NCBI RefSeq assembly: GCF_018474025.1
Contig: NZ_JAHCTA010000005.1
Location: forward strand, 310,001-374,000
Source: Alteromonas oceanisediminis
GTDB lineage: Bacteria > Pseudomonadota > Gammaproteobacteria > Enterobacterales > Alteromonadaceae
Length of the DNA stretch: 64,000 nt
Direction of reading: 5' to 3'
Shown here: one piece after another, positions 33,313 to 42,577 of the stretch
Numbering within the stretch: position 1 is the first letter of the stretch
How the letters are laid out: each line of letters opens with the position of its first letter
Position numbers and translations under genes: made by a program
Notes under the pieces: model-generated
Told to the model about the DNA's origin: nothing
Database searches by the model: none
Seen by the model: only the letters and a program-made list of their open reading frames with translations

Positions 33313-34893
33313 CTAACCAATAAGCGCAGCAACAGTCGTCACGCTGTCGGCTTCGGCGGCTGGTTTGTCCCAGCGGATCCGCTTGATACGGGGAAAGCGC
33401 AATGCAATACCCGATTTATGTCGACTTGACGAATGAGCTGAGTCAAAAGCCACTTCGAGCACGAGCGCTTTTTCCACTTCTTTAACGGGCCCGAAGCGCC
33501 CTACCGTGTGCTGTCGTACCCAGCGATCGAGCTGCTTAAGTTCTTCGTCAGTAAAGCCCGAATACGCCTTACCCACCGGCACGAGTACAGCTTCCTGCCA
33601 CACACCGAATGTGTAGTCAGAATAGTACGAAGACCGTTTCCCGTGGCCGCGTTGCGCGTACATCATCACCGCATCAATAACGAACGGTTCCCGCTTCCAT
33701 TTCAACCATTGGTTGGCTGGGCGACCCGGAGTGTAAACACTGTCTCGACGCTTCAGCATTAAGCCTTCCACCGCGTTTTTGTCGCCATCGGTGGCCTGCG
33801 TGCGCAGTTGGCGTAAGGCGTCTGGCGAGTCGGCTTTAAGTTGATTGGATAGCAACAGTCGCTGATCGTTTTGCGTGTCGAACCAGCGTTCCAACGCTTG
33901 CCGTCGGGTCGCAAGTGTTGCCGTACTGAGATCATCACCTTCAATCGCCAACGCGTCATAGATAACCATGCCGGCCGGTGATCCCGTCTGCAGTTTCTTA
34001 CTCGGCTTCTTTTTGTTCAGACGCTGTTGTAAATCATTGAATGTACCGATGACGCCATTATTGATAATTAATAATTCGCCATCGAACACGCCGGTGATGT
34101 TTAGGTCGGTAAGCAGATCAGGAAAGCTCGCTGAGATATCGTCGCCGGTACGAGAAAACAGCGCCATCCCTTTCGGTGTGCTCACCAATTGAACCCTAAT
34201 GCCATCGTACTTCCATTCTATTTGCCAGTCATTCAAATGCAGCTCGTCAAGCTGACTCTCATTTAGCGGGTGCGCTAACATAACCGGATGGAACGTCACT
34301 TTGTCCGAAACGTCAGGCTTCTCGGCGCGGCCTTCCAGCCAGGCAAGCAATTCGGTGTAAGGGGGCTCTATGCCGTGCCACAGTTGCTCCAAAACCGTCA
34401 CATCTTGCCCACCGTAATCTGCCAGTATCCGCTTGATCAGGCGTGCTGAAACACCAACTCTTAATCCACGTGTACCGAGTTTAACCAGCGCCCAGCGCTG
34501 CGCAGGGGTCATTTGGTTGAGCAATGAAACGAGATAGTCGCGGGTTTGTTGCTTATCCGCTTGTTTGAATGTATTGACCACTTCCGACAATGACGGTAAC
34601 GATACTTCCTTTTCTGAAGCGGCGTTAGGCCATAGGTGCGCAACAGTTTCACTCATTTCGCCCACATAGTCGTAACTTAATTCAAAGAGCACCGGATCGG
34701 CACGCTCAAGGATCAGCGACTTAATCAATGCACGCTTGAATAAGTCAAAATTGAGTGTACCGGCCAGCGCCGCGATGGCCCAACCACGGTCAGGATCGGG
34801 CGTATCTCGCAAGTACTCATGAATAACCGCAGTTTTGGTGTTTTTGCTGTTGGTGAAATAAAGCCGCTCAAGCAACGCGGAAAATGCTTCCAT
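33313..34893 (-). CDS. lig: ATP-dependent DNA ligase of the ligase-associated repair cluster
   Basis: Seals nicks using ATP. The nucleotidyltransferase motif I is EWKYDGIRVQL at about residue 228, followed by LFSRTGDDIS (motif Ia region), FDGELLI (motif III), EGLMLKRRDSVYTPGRP (motif IV) and WLKWKRE (motif V). An OB fold ends the protein (ALVLEVAFDSAHSSSRHKSGIALRFPRIKRIR). An N-terminal helical DNA-binding domain occupies about 1-200. The 526 residues match the bacterial LIG that clusters with exonuclease, Lhr-core helicase and phosphoesterase. Its ATG overlaps the exonuclease stop (TAATG). Confidence 0.95.
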   Translation of the reverse strand: MEAFSALLERLYFTNSKNTKTAVIHEYLRDTPDPDRGWAIAALAGTLNFDLFKRALIKSLILERADPVLFELSYDYVGEMSETVAHLWPNAASEKEVSLPSLSEVVNTFKQADKQQTRDYLVSLLNQMTPAQRWALVKLGTRGLRVGVSARLIKRILADYGGQDVTVLEQLWHGIEPPYTELLAWLEGRAEKPDVSDKVTFHPVMLAHPLNESQLDELHLNDWQIEWKYDGIRVQLVSTPKGMALFSRTGDDISASFPDLLTDLNITGVFDGELLIINNGVIGTFNDLQQRLNKKKPSKKLQTGSPAGMVIYDALAIEGDDLSTATLATRRQALERWFDTQNDQRLLLSNQLKADSPDALRQLRTQATDGDKNAVEGLMLKRRDSVYTPGRPANQWLKWKREPFVIDAVMMYAQRGHGKRSSYYSDYTFGVWQEAVLVPVGKAYSGFTDEELKQLDRWVRQHTVGRFGPVKEVEKALVLEVAFDSAHSSSRHKSGIALRFPRIKRIRWDKPAAEADSVTTVAALIG

Positions 34894-35933
34894 TAATCAC
34901 TATCCTCGTCTTCGTAACCAATCAACGACAGTGCTTGCGCGCTATACCCCATTTTTTGTGCCTGATAGACCAGCGCCTGCTCGCGACCATGAGTTACCCA
35001 CACCTCTGGCGCATTGATTTGTTCTATTGTTTGGAGTAACTCGGGCCAGTCACAATGGTCTGAAATAATGAGCGGCAACTCAGCGTTGCGCTGCTTTGAA
35101 CGCGCCCGTATCTGCATCCAACCTGATGCCATGGCGGTCAGAACATTCGGCAACTTGCGTGACCAGCGGTCGTTAAGTGCTGAGGGAGGCGCAAGCACGA
35201 TCTCACCTGCCAAAGATTGAGTATTTTCAACGTCATTGACGGCAATAAGCCCACCTAATTCAATACCATGCTTAGCATACAGTTCACACATTTTCACTAA
35301 GGCGCCGTGCAGGTATATCGGTTTATCGTACCCAAGCTGACGCAGCGCCAGAATCACGCGCTGACATTTGCCCAGCGCGTAGACGCCAACGAGGTGACAT
35401 CGGTCGGGGAACAGCGCGAGCGAGTTAATCAACTTTGCAATTTCATTTTCGATAGGTGGATGTTCAAATACCGGTAGGCCAAATGTGGCTTCTGTAATGA
35501 ATACGTCCGCCGGCGTCACTTCAAATGGCGCGCAGGTAGGATCGGGTCTGCGCTTATAATCGCCAGAAATCAGCAGCCGTGAACCCGCATACTGGAGCAA
35601 TGCCTGCGCCGACCCCAGTATATGACCCGCTGGATAAAACGTCAGCGTGACCTGCTGTTTAGGAGAACACTGTGGATTCAAACACAACGGCTGATGATAA
35701 TCTAACGCCACTGAGCGGTGCCAGGCGCTATCGGTGTAACGCAATTGCATGATGTCTAGGGTTGCCGGTGTTGCATACACCCATTGATTGCCGGGCCGAG
35801 CATGATCCGCATGGCCATGGGTTACAATAACCCGGGGAACGGGCTTGTGCGCATCGATAAACACATCTGCGGGTTTGCAATACAACCCTTCTGGTCGTGT
35901 TTCCATCCACTCGCGCGGGTGTAAAAAGGTCAT
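34893..35933 (-). CDS. Ligase-associated DNA exonuclease (SNM1/Pso2-like)
   Basis: Metallo-beta-lactamase/beta-CASP-like nuclease. The metal motif is VTHGHADHARPGNQW (HxHxDH) near residue 38. Further metal ligands are in FYPAGHILGSAQALL and ISGDYKRRPDP; the C-terminal SDHCDWPELL and VWVTHGREQALV motifs are also present. The 346-residue form lacks the classical beta-CASP length but matches the exonuclease of the bacterial ligase cluster. It is coupled to the ligase gene by a one-base stop/start overlap. It is divergent from tapT and is expected to act in the cytoplasm on DNA ends. Confidence 0.93.
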   Translation of the reverse strand: MTFLHPREWMETRPEGLYCKPADVFIDAHKPVPRVIVTHGHADHARPGNQWVYATPATLDIMQLRYTDSAWHRSVALDYHQPLCLNPQCSPKQQVTLTFYPAGHILGSAQALLQYAGSRLLISGDYKRRPDPTCAPFEVTPADVFITEATFGLPVFEHPPIENEIAKLINSLALFPDRCHLVGVYALGKCQRVILALRQLGYDKPIYLHGALVKMCELYAKHGIELGGLIAVNDVENTQSLAGEIVLAPPSALNDRWSRKLPNVLTAMASGWMQIRARSKQRNAELPLIISDHCDWPELLQTIEQINAPEVWVTHGREQALVYQAQKMGYSAQALSLIGYEDEDSD

Positions 35934-36001
35934 CGTGATTGCGTCAGCCTCTCTATAGATTCATTATACCGCTTCGTTACACTTAGGTAGCTAGTTACGC
36001 A

Positions 36002-36625
36002 ATGAGTTCACTAATGGATCCTGACAATGAAGCTTTATCGACTTGGCGTGAAGTCTGTCCGGCATGCCGCTATCCACGAAAAGTCTGCATTTGTGCCGAT
36101 ATCGAGCCGGTCAGTACGACAGTATCGGTGAGTGTGATGCAAGATCCAAGCGAAGTGAAGCACGCGAAGAATACCGCCCGATTGATACCCTTATTGATGA
36201 GGAGTGTGCAACTCACCACTGGCATACTGCCAAGCGATTTTAAGCCAATTCGTGAGCGAGTTCAGCGTAGTCAACGGTCGCTGGTTTTGTTTCCGCAAAG
36301 CCGGGCCAAACCTGTGCAAGACTTTGCCAATCTGGCCGTTAGGGTTGATCACCTCATTTTACTCGATGGCACGTGGCGCAAAGCCAAAAAACTGTGGTTG
36401 AACAACCCGTGGTTGCACGCGCTCGACTGCGCGATTGTCACAACCGGTAAAACGGAATATGTGATGCGTAAAGCGCCGTTCAACGGCACGCTGAGTACGT
36501 TGGAGGCTGCAGGTATTGCGCTTGGCGTTATCGACGGCACACCCATGTTACCGTTCAACAGAGCCTTAGCGGCCCTTCAGCAGCGATGGTTTGCGTTCGC
36601 ACCTGAGCCGCATAACACACCGTGA
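36002..36625 (+). CDS. tapT: tRNA-uridine aminocarboxypropyltransferase (DTW domain, TapT)
   Basis: DTW-domain enzyme that makes acp3U in tRNA variable loops from SAM. The N-terminal zinc cluster reads CPACRYPRKVCIC. The family core follows: QDPSEVKHAKNTARLIPLLM, LVLFPQSRAKPV, LILLDGTWRKAKKLWLNNPW (the DTW-type signature, here DGTW), then RKAPFNGTLSTLEAAGIAL. Length of 207 residues fits the YfiP/TapT group. It stands between the two halves of the ligase-associated repair set, reading away from them. A role in repair is not implied. Confidence 0.92.
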   Translation: MSSLMDPDNEALSTWREVCPACRYPRKVCICADIEPVSTTVSVSVMQDPSEVKHAKNTARLIPLLMRSVQLTTGILPSDFKPIRERVQRSQRSLVLFPQSRAKPVQDFANLAVRVDHLILLDGTWRKAKKLWLNNPWLHALDCAIVTTGKTEYVMRKAPFNGTLSTLEAAGIALGVIDGTPMLPFNRALAALQQRWFAFAPEPHNTP

Positions 36626-36637
36626 TACATGCCGGTG

Positions 36638-36916
36638 TCAACGCCGATATAACGTCTTGATTAAGTGGTAACCGAAGCGCGTTTTAATCGGGCCATGGAT
36701 CACCAGCACGTCTTTCTTAAACACCACATCATCGAATGCTTTGACCATTTGACCACGACGAAACTCACCCAGATCACCGCCTCGTTTACCCGAGGGGCAT
36801 ATCGAATGTCGCTTTGCCAGTGCCGCGAAGTTCTTGCCTTTCTTCAACTGCTCAAGCAGATCATTAGCCTGCTTTTCCGTGCGAACCAGAATATGAAGCG
36901 CAGAGGCTGTAGCCAC
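36638..36916 (-). CDS. ppiC: Parvulin peptidyl-prolyl isomerase PpiC
   Basis: Small cytoplasmic rotamase. The 92 residues align nearly end to end with E. coli Ppi[61 protein letters not shown] and [13 protein letters not shown] start at GTG 36916 behind AGGAG (five-base gap). Longer frames to 37051 do not match the family. It lies between tapT and a GNAT gene, opposite to both. Confidence 0.95.
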   Translation of the reverse strand: MATASALHILVRTEKQANDLLEQLKKGKNFAALAKRHSICPSGKRGGDLGEFRRGQMVKAFDDVVFKKDVLVIHGPIKTRFGYHLIKTLYRR

Positions 36917-37085
36917 ACTCACTCCTATGAACCAAAAAGTGTGTAGAACGTAATGATACGCGAATTTGAGGTCTATATTCGCGAAGAATTTGATAGTCTT
37001 GACGCACAGACTGAAGTCTGATGAAAGAATCAGCGATAAACAGGGCTTCATTTGGGTAAAGCCCTAAGTCAAAAGGATTGAAAAG

Positions 37086-37583
37086 ATGCAGGTAGATTTT
37101 AAGATTGCGGATTATCGTGATCCTGTTCATGCGGACGCCGTTTTCACCCTGCTTAACGCCTACGCGCGCGACCCCATGGGCGGCGGCGAAGCGCTAGCAG
37201 ATGATGTTCAACAGCGTTTAATTGCCACATTGATTGAAACACCTCATGCCTTCTCTGTGTTGGGTTGGATGAAGACTGAGTCGGAAGAGCATTCTCCCGT
37301 TGCGCTGGCCAATTGTTTGATGGGGTTTTCAACGTTCAAAGCAAAACCGTTAATCAACATTCATGATTGTTACGTTGCCCCTGAATGCCGTGGGCAGCAT
37401 GTCGGTCAACAGCTATTACATGAGATAGAATTGATTGGTCGAGAGCGCAACTGCTGCAAAATCACTCTTGAGGTTTTGCAGGGAAATGTGCAAGCGCAGG
37501 GAGCTTACCGTAAGTTCGGTTTTGCTGAGTATGGTCTCGATCCTGCCTCAGGCAGCGCCATGTTTTGGGAAAAAGCGTTATAA
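37086..37583 (+). CDS. GNAT family N-acetyltransferase
   Basis: Single GNAT domain of 165 residues. It has INIHDCYVAPECRGQHVGQQ (motif A, the acetyl-CoA pyrophosphate loop PECRGQHVG), LLHEIELIGRERNCCKITLE, and VLQGNVQAQGAYRKFGFAEY (motif B). The acceptor substrate is unknown. AAAAGGATTG precedes the start. It overlaps the downstream helicase gene if that starts at TTG 37565, so the two may be translated together. Confidence 0.88.
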   Translation: MQVDFKIADYRDPVHADAVFTLLNAYARDPMGGGEALADDVQQRLIATLIETPHAFSVLGWMKTESEEHSPVALANCLMGFSTFKAKPLINIHDCYVAPECRGQHVGQQLLHEIELIGRERNCCKITLEVLQGNVQAQGAYRKFGFAEYGLDPASGSAMFWEKAL

Positions 37584-40036
37584 CTGACTCACTTCTCCCC
37601 CCCGTGTTCGACCGCTGGTTTCAACAGCGCGGATGGTCGTTGCGTTCCTATCAAGCGCATATGCTGGCGGCCTTTCAAGCACAGCGCTCAACATTGTTGA
37701 TAGCGCCGACAGGGGCAGGGAAAACGCTCAGTGGGCTCCTACCCAGTCTGGTTGATTTGTATCACACGCCGACAACGGGATTGCACACGCTGTACATTTC
37801 ACCGTTGAAGGCACTCACTCACGATATTGAGCGAAATCTGATACAGCCAGTCGCCGATATGCAGTTAAACATCAGTATTGAAACCCGCACTGGCGATACA
37901 CCCAGTCATAAGCGTCAACGGCAACGTAAAAAGCCACCGAATATGCTGCTGATCACGCCAGAGTCGCTAATGTTAATGCTTAGCTACGCCGATGCCGACA
38001 AGCTGTTCGGTAAAGTCAAAGCGGTCATCGTGGATGAAGTGCATGCTTTTGCTCATGGCAAGCGGGGCGATTTCACCGCGCTCATTCTGGCGCGGCTGCG
38101 CTATTATTCCCCGCAGCTTGTCACCTTTGGCCTCTCGGCAACCATAGCAGAACCGGAATTGCTAGGAGCCTGGCTGGGACCGACGGGAACGCCTGCGGAT
38201 ATCCACAGAGTGAATAGTGATGTGCTGCCAAATATCAACATACTGCCGAGTCAGGCACGCATCCCGTTTGGTGGCTTTATGGCCAAGTATGCCGTGCCGG
38301 AAATTTACGCAGCTATTCAGCGCGTTAACACGTCACTCATTTTTGTGAATACACGTGCTCAGGCTGAGCTCATGTTCCAGTTTTTATGGGAAGCCAATGA
38401 CAAAGCGTTGCCTATCGCCATCTATCACGGCTCGTTGAGTAAAGAGCAGCGCCGCAAAACAGAAAGTATGATGTCAACCGGGCAGATCCGCGCGGTGGTC
38501 ACGACGTCAGCATTAGAGCTTGGGATTGACTGGGGGGATGTTGAGCTGGTGATCCAAGTAGGAGCGCCGAAAGGTGTAAGCCGCCTGCTACAACGAATTG
38601 GCCGCAGTAATCACCGCATGGATGAACCATCGGAGGCGCTCCTAGTGCCAGCCAACCGATTTGAGGTGCTGGAATGCAAAACGGCCATTGATGCAATTGC
38701 ACGGCAGCAACTCGATGGTGAGCCCTTGCATAGCGGCGCGCTTGATGTGATCCCGCAGTTCATTTTCAATTGCGTGTGCAGTGAGCCCGCAACACCAGAA
38801 CAGATCTACCAGCAATTGTTGGAAGCGCCGCCCTACTGTGGTCTGTCTCGCTTGCTATTTGACGCGTTGTGGCAATTTACCGTGGATGGCGGCTATGCGC
38901 TACAAGCCTATGACCGATATAAACGATTGGAGAAACAAACTGATGGAACCTACAAACCGGCCTCTCGGCGGGTTATTCAGCGACATCGGCAAAACATTGG
39001 AACCATTGTTGAAGCGGGTAGGCTCAAGGTAAAGCGTTTACGCCGAGCGCATCAAGGTAAAGTGATCGGTGAAGTCGAAGAATATTTTGCGCAGACTCTG
39101 GTCAAGGGCGATACCTTTCTGTTTGCCGGTGAAGTGCTTAAGTTTGAAGGTATTCGTGACATGTTTTTGGAAGCCAGCCCGAGTCAAAAAGGTGAGCCCA
39201 AAATACCCAGTTACGTGGGCGGACAGATGCCACTGTCTACCTTTCTGGCAGAGGGCGTGAAAGCGCTACTTGCTTCGCCGGACGAATGGGCAAAGCTGCC
39301 CCGTGATGTGCTGGAATGGTTAGAACTGCAGCGCGCTTTTTCCAAACTCCCAACGCCGGATTCTATCTTAATTGAGCAATTTCCTTTTCGTCAGGCGCAA
39401 TACACGTTGTTCTATACCTTTGATGGCCGGAAAGCGCATCAAACGCTGGGCATGTTGCTAACGCGACGCATGGAAAAGCTGAAACTCAAGCCTTTAAGCT
39501 TTAGCATCACGGACTATGGTTTATCAATTTGCTCGCTAAAACCGATTTTACCAGAGCATATCCAAAGTCTGTTCAACCCAGATATTTTGGGCGATGAGTT
39601 GGAAGATTGGATGCTGGAGTCACCGATGTTAAAGCGTTCGTTTCGACGGGTTGCCATGGTGAGTGGGTTGATTGAGCAGCAGTATCATGGTCAGCGAAAA
39701 ACCATGCGTCAGGTCACCTTTAGTACAGACCTCATTTACGACACCTTGCGTGAATACGATCCGGACCACGTTTTATTGCGCGTGACCCGGCAAGATGCTG
39801 AACGTGAATTGCTCGATCTAAGCCGATTAGGTGATTTACTGATCCGCTATGTGGGAAAGACAGATTACGTTGCGTTAGAAAAGGTGTCCCCTCTGGCGAT
39901 ACCTATCGTGCTGGATGTACGTAGCGAAGCTGTGAAAGGGGCTGGCCGAGAGGCACTTCTTGAACAAGCGAGCCTGTATGCAGAAGCTCAGGACATGATG
40001 GAAGATGTGCGCCGATTACTTGAAAGTCAGCAGTAA
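37565..40036 (+). CDS. Ligase-associated DEXH-box DNA helicase (Lhr-core type)
   Basis: ATP-dependent DNA helicase of 823 residues. RecA1 has the Walker A segment LLIAPTGAGKTLSGLLPSLV, VDEVHAFAHGKRGD (DEVH box) and LSATIAEPELL. RecA2 has AIYHGSLSKEQRRKTESMMS, TSALELGIDWGDVELVIQVG and GRSNHRMDEPSEALLV. The winged-helix and Lhr-core C-terminal region follow (PSYVGGQMPLSTFLAEGVK, FYTFDGRKAHQTLGMLL). This is the helicase of the four-gene ligase cluster. The TTG start overlaps the GNAT gene by 19 bp; GTG 37604 is an alternative. Its partner phosphoesterase gene lies 20 bp downstream. Confidence 0.94.
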   Translation: MGKSVITDSLLPPVFDRWFQQRGWSLRSYQAHMLAAFQAQRSTLLIAPTGAGKTLSGLLPSLVDLYHTPTTGLHTLYISPLKALTHDIERNLIQPVADMQLNISIETRTGDTPSHKRQRQRKKPPNMLLITPESLMLMLSYADADKLFGKVKAVIVDEVHAFAHGKRGDFTALILARLRYYSPQLVTFGLSATIAEPELLGAWLGPTGTPADIHRVNSDVLPNINILPSQARIPFGGFMAKYAVPEIYAAIQRVNTSLIFVNTRAQAELMFQFLWEANDKALPIAIYHGSLSKEQRRKTESMMSTGQIRAVVTTSALELGIDWGDVELVIQVGAPKGVSRLLQRIGRSNHRMDEPSEALLVPANRFEVLECKTAIDAIARQQLDGEPLHSGALDVIPQFIFNCVCSEPATPEQIYQQLLEAPPYCGLSRLLFDALWQFTVDGGYALQAYDRYKRLEKQTDGTYKPASRRVIQRHRQNIGTIVEAGRLKVKRLRRAHQGKVIGEVEEYFAQTLVKGDTFLFAGEVLKFEGIRDMFLEASPSQKGEPKIPSYVGGQMPLSTFLAEGVKALLASPDEWAKLPRDVLEWLELQRAFSKLPTPDSILIEQFPFRQAQYTLFYTFDGRKAHQTLGMLLTRRMEKLKLKPLSFSITDYGLSICSLKPILPEHIQSLFNPDILGDELEDWMLESPMLKRSFRRVAMVSGLIEQQYHGQRKTMRQVTFSTDLIYDTLREYDPDHVLLRVTRQDAERELLDLSRLGDLLIRYVGKTDYVALEKVSPLAIPIVLDVRSEAVKGAGREALLEQASLYAEAQDMMEDVRRLLESQQ

Positions 40037-40056
40037 CCGCTTAGTGTGAGAAGTTT

Positions 40057-40779
40057 ATGAACAATATCGCTAACGCCTTTTCAAGAGCAATGCAACGTGC
40101 TGAATCACGCCATGCCGTACCGATTAAATTTGCGGGCAATACGCTTTTCGTTGATGGCGCAGGCTGCCTGTTCTGGCCGGCACACGATATGTTGATTGTG
40201 TCTGATCTTCATTTTGAAAAAGGTAGCTACTTTGCTGTGTTAGGTAGCCCAGTGCCGAATTATGATTCGCGTAAAACCCTGCAGCAATTGGCTCATGTGA
40301 TAAAAGCTTACCAGCCACGTCATACGGTGTGTTTAGGTGATAGTTTTCATGATCAGCGTGCATGGCAGAGACTTGATGAAAGTTTAAAAGTCACGCTACG
40401 TGACTTGATTCAACAATCAGATAGATGGACGTGGATTGTTGGCAATCACGATCCAGAGCTACCTGAGGCGCTGAGTGGCGAGGTGGCACATACTTTAGTT
40501 TACGAAAACGTGCTGCTGAGCCACGAACCAGAGTGTCCCTTGCCTGCGGGCGCAGAAGCGCAAATATTCGGCCACTTTCATCCCAAATTGAGCTATAAAG
40601 TGGCACGCCAGAGACTGACTGGCAAATGCGCTGTGTACCACGAACACAGGCTGATCATGCCCGCCTTCGGGGCTTATACCGGTGGGTTATCAATCGATGA
40701 CCCGGCGATTACTGAGTTAGTGCCGAAGCTAAACCGACGTGCAGTGCTGCTTTATGCCGACAAAGCGATACCCCTTTAG
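40057..40779 (+). CDS. pdeM: Ligase-associated metallophosphoesterase (PdeM-like endonuclease)
   Basis: Mn-dependent phosphoesterase of the ligase repair set. All metal motifs are visible: IVSDLHFEKGS (DxH), CLGDSFHD (GDxxxD-like), WIVGNHDPEL (GNHD), LSHEP and IFGHFHPKLSY (GHxH). Length of 240 residues agrees with the family. The helicase gene ends 20 bp upstream, so they form one unit. In Pseudomonas putida the equivalent protein has been reported as a Mn-dependent DNA nuclease. Confidence 0.93.
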   Translation: MNNIANAFSRAMQRAESRHAVPIKFAGNTLFVDGAGCLFWPAHDMLIVSDLHFEKGSYFAVLGSPVPNYDSRKTLQQLAHVIKAYQPRHTVCLGDSFHDQRAWQRLDESLKVTLRDLIQQSDRWTWIVGNHDPELPEALSGEVAHTLVYENVLLSHEPECPLPAGAEAQIFGHFHPKLSYKVARQRLTGKCAVYHEHRLIMPAFGAYTGGLSIDDPAITELVPKLNRRAVLLYADKAIPL

Positions 40780-40876
40780 CTGAGGCTGAGCTCTGCCCGT
40801 TCTACGCGTAACTCTCTCAACCTATTATCTCGGCGACTCAGGTTGTCGTCTATTTAGCTCATCGTCGCCTCCTCGG

Positions 40877-41449
40877 ATGTATTACACTGACGATCAATCG
40901 AGAAATCCCAAATTGGGCAGCTTTATGGCGTCATTCAACACCGACTACAACATCGTATTACCCACGCGTGAGCTTGAGGCGAGTTACAATGCTTATATCG
41001 TCGAGCTTGGCGATGAAGAGCGGTATCCGTTTGTGATGGACTTCGAGCAACAACCGTTTCAGAGTCTCATCACCCGACTTCAGGATTTGGCCAGTGGTAA
41101 AGTTGTGCCAGAAGGCGCTGTTGTCAATCACACTTACTGGCTGGTGGAACAGGAAGAGTTGGTCGGCGTTGGCAATGTTCGACCTAAACTCAATCCCGCC
41201 ATCGCGCGCATAGGTGGGCACATCGGTTTTGGTATTCGACCTCGCTATCGAAATCAGGGGTTAGGCTCATACTTTTTAGCTCAGCTGGTTGAGAAAGCAC
41301 GCGAGCACGGCGTGTCACCCATTCATCTGCACTGCCATGCAAGTAACACTGCGTCCAGTAAAGTGATTGAATCGGTGGGTGGTGAGCTTGAATCGCACAT
41401 TGAGGACGCACACCAAGGCGTTATTCGCCGGTATGTTGTTCACGCGTAA
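40877..41449 (+). CDS. GNAT family N-acetyltransferase
   Basis: GNAT domain protein, 190 residues. The acetyl-CoA loop is IGFGIRPRYRNQGLGSYFLA, followed by HGVSPIHLHCHASNTASSKV and an ESVGGELESHIED ending, similar to RimJ/RimL-like and YjdJ-type acetyltransferases. The substrate is unknown. Start is unclear: ATG 40877 or ATG 40925, neither with a good ribosome site. Confidence 0.82.
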   Translation: MYYTDDQSRNPKLGSFMASFNTDYNIVLPTRELEASYNAYIVELGDEERYPFVMDFEQQPFQSLITRLQDLASGKVVPEGAVVNHTYWLVEQEELVGVGNVRPKLNPAIARIGGHIGFGIRPRYRNQGLGSYFLAQLVEKAREHGVSPIHLHCHASNTASSKVIESVGGELESHIEDAHQGVIRRYVVHA

Positions 41450-41674
41450 ATGACACACCAACGCTAACGGCTGCTAGTGCACACAGTATCGACAAAGCGG
41501 GCTTTGCGAGAGTACGATATGGGGATACGACTCGCCGAACTCGCGTTTAGTCATGCCGTGCGTCATGACAAAATTCACATGATGCGCTCGATTTGAAGGT
41601 GCAGGACCCTACAGAACTGTGGGAACAAGTTGCTACTGGATAGTCAGTTGCCCCCACTTTCGGCGCTAACCGCG
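41450..41674. pseudogene. Spacer with possible decayed coding remnants
   Basis: In this 225-bp gap ATG 41518 opens a short frame ending FSHAVRHDKIHMMRSI (stop 41596-41598). A different frame then reads HDALDLKVQDPTELWEQVAT to a TAG at 41640-41642. The two protein-like strings in adjacent frames could be one frameshifted relic. Neither is long enough to identify, and chance is possible. Confidence 0.2.
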
Positions 41675-42577
41675 TTAATCGCGCCAGCGCTTTGTTAATT
41701 CATCATAGGCGTCGATGCGTCGGTCTCTGAAATAAGGCCAAATGCGTTTTATATCTTCTGTGCGGCCTAAATCCAGCTCAACCATAAGCGTTTGCTCCTC
41801 ATCCACGCTAGCTTGAGCTAATACTTCCCCTTGTGGCCCTGCGATGAAGCTTTGCCCCCAAAACTGAATACCCACGTTAGGATCATCAGGAGACGCTTCG
41901 AAACCAGTGCGGTTTGCCACCACCACGGGCACTGAATTAGCCACGGCGTGAGAGCGCTGTATAGTGTGCCATGCACCGTGCTGGCGATGCTTCTCGGCGT
42001 CATCATCATTCGGATCCCAGCCAATTGCTGTGGGATAGAACAGAATATCTGCACCTGCCATAGCCATTAAACGCGCAGCTTCGGGATACCATTGATCCCA
42101 GCAAACCAGCACACCAAGTTTACCTACAGAGGTTTCAATCGGCTTGAAGCCCATGTCGCCCGGCGTGAAATAGAACTTTTCATAAAACCCCGGATCATCG
42201 GGAATATGCATTTTTCGATAGATACCGGCCATTTCTGTGCTGCGGTCAAAAACAACTGCGGTGTTATGGTACAGACCGGAAGCGCGCTTTTCGAACAGTG
42301 ATGTGACCAACACGATATTCAGTTCTGCCGCTAACTGGCCGAAAAATTCAGTCGCTGCACCCGGGATCGGTTCAGCTAAATCAAATGCGTTTACATCTTC
42401 GTTTTGACAAAAATACAGCGTGCTGTGTAGCTCTTGAAGTAACACACATTGGCAGCCTTGACTGGCAAGTTGCCGTACCATTTGAGCGCTTTTCTGCCAG
42501 TTCTGTTGCTTATCATTACCAGCAACGGATTGTTGAACTACGCCAATTGAAAGCGTTTTTGAATTATTGGTTGGCAT
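41675..42577 (-). CDS. aguB: N-carbamoylputrescine amidohydrolase
   Basis: Nitrilase-superfamily enzyme converting N-carbamoylputrescine to putrescine. The catalytic triad regions are visible: Glu in LLQELHSTLYFCQ, Lys in YRKMHIPDDPGFYEKFYFTP and Cys in GVLVCWDQWYPEAARLMA. Also characteristic are FYPTAIGWDPNDDD and HAVANSVPVVVANRTG. Length of 300 residues is typical. It overlaps aguA by 14 bp, so the two are an operon completing putrescine synthesis from agmatine. Confidence 0.95.
   Translation of the reverse strand: MPTNNSKTLSIGVVQQSVAGNDKQQNWQKSAQMVRQLASQGCQCVLLQELHSTLYFCQNEDVNAFDLAEPIPGAATEFFGQLAAELNIVLVTSLFEKRASGLYHNTAVVFDRSTEMAGIYRKMHIPDDPGFYEKFYFTPGDMGFKPIETSVGKLGVLVCWDQWYPEAARLMAMAGADILFYPTAIGWDPNDDDAEKHRQHGAWHTIQRSHAVANSVPVVVANRTGFEASPDDPNVGIQFWGQSFIAGPQGEVLAQASVDEEQTLMVELDLGRTEDIKRIWPYFRDRRIDAYDELTKRWRD

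Noticed and set aside
35934-36001. Search for a LexA box at the divergent exonuclease/tapT promoter
   Set aside because: No CTGT-N8-ACAG-like site was found, so SOS control of the repair set is not supported by this spacer.
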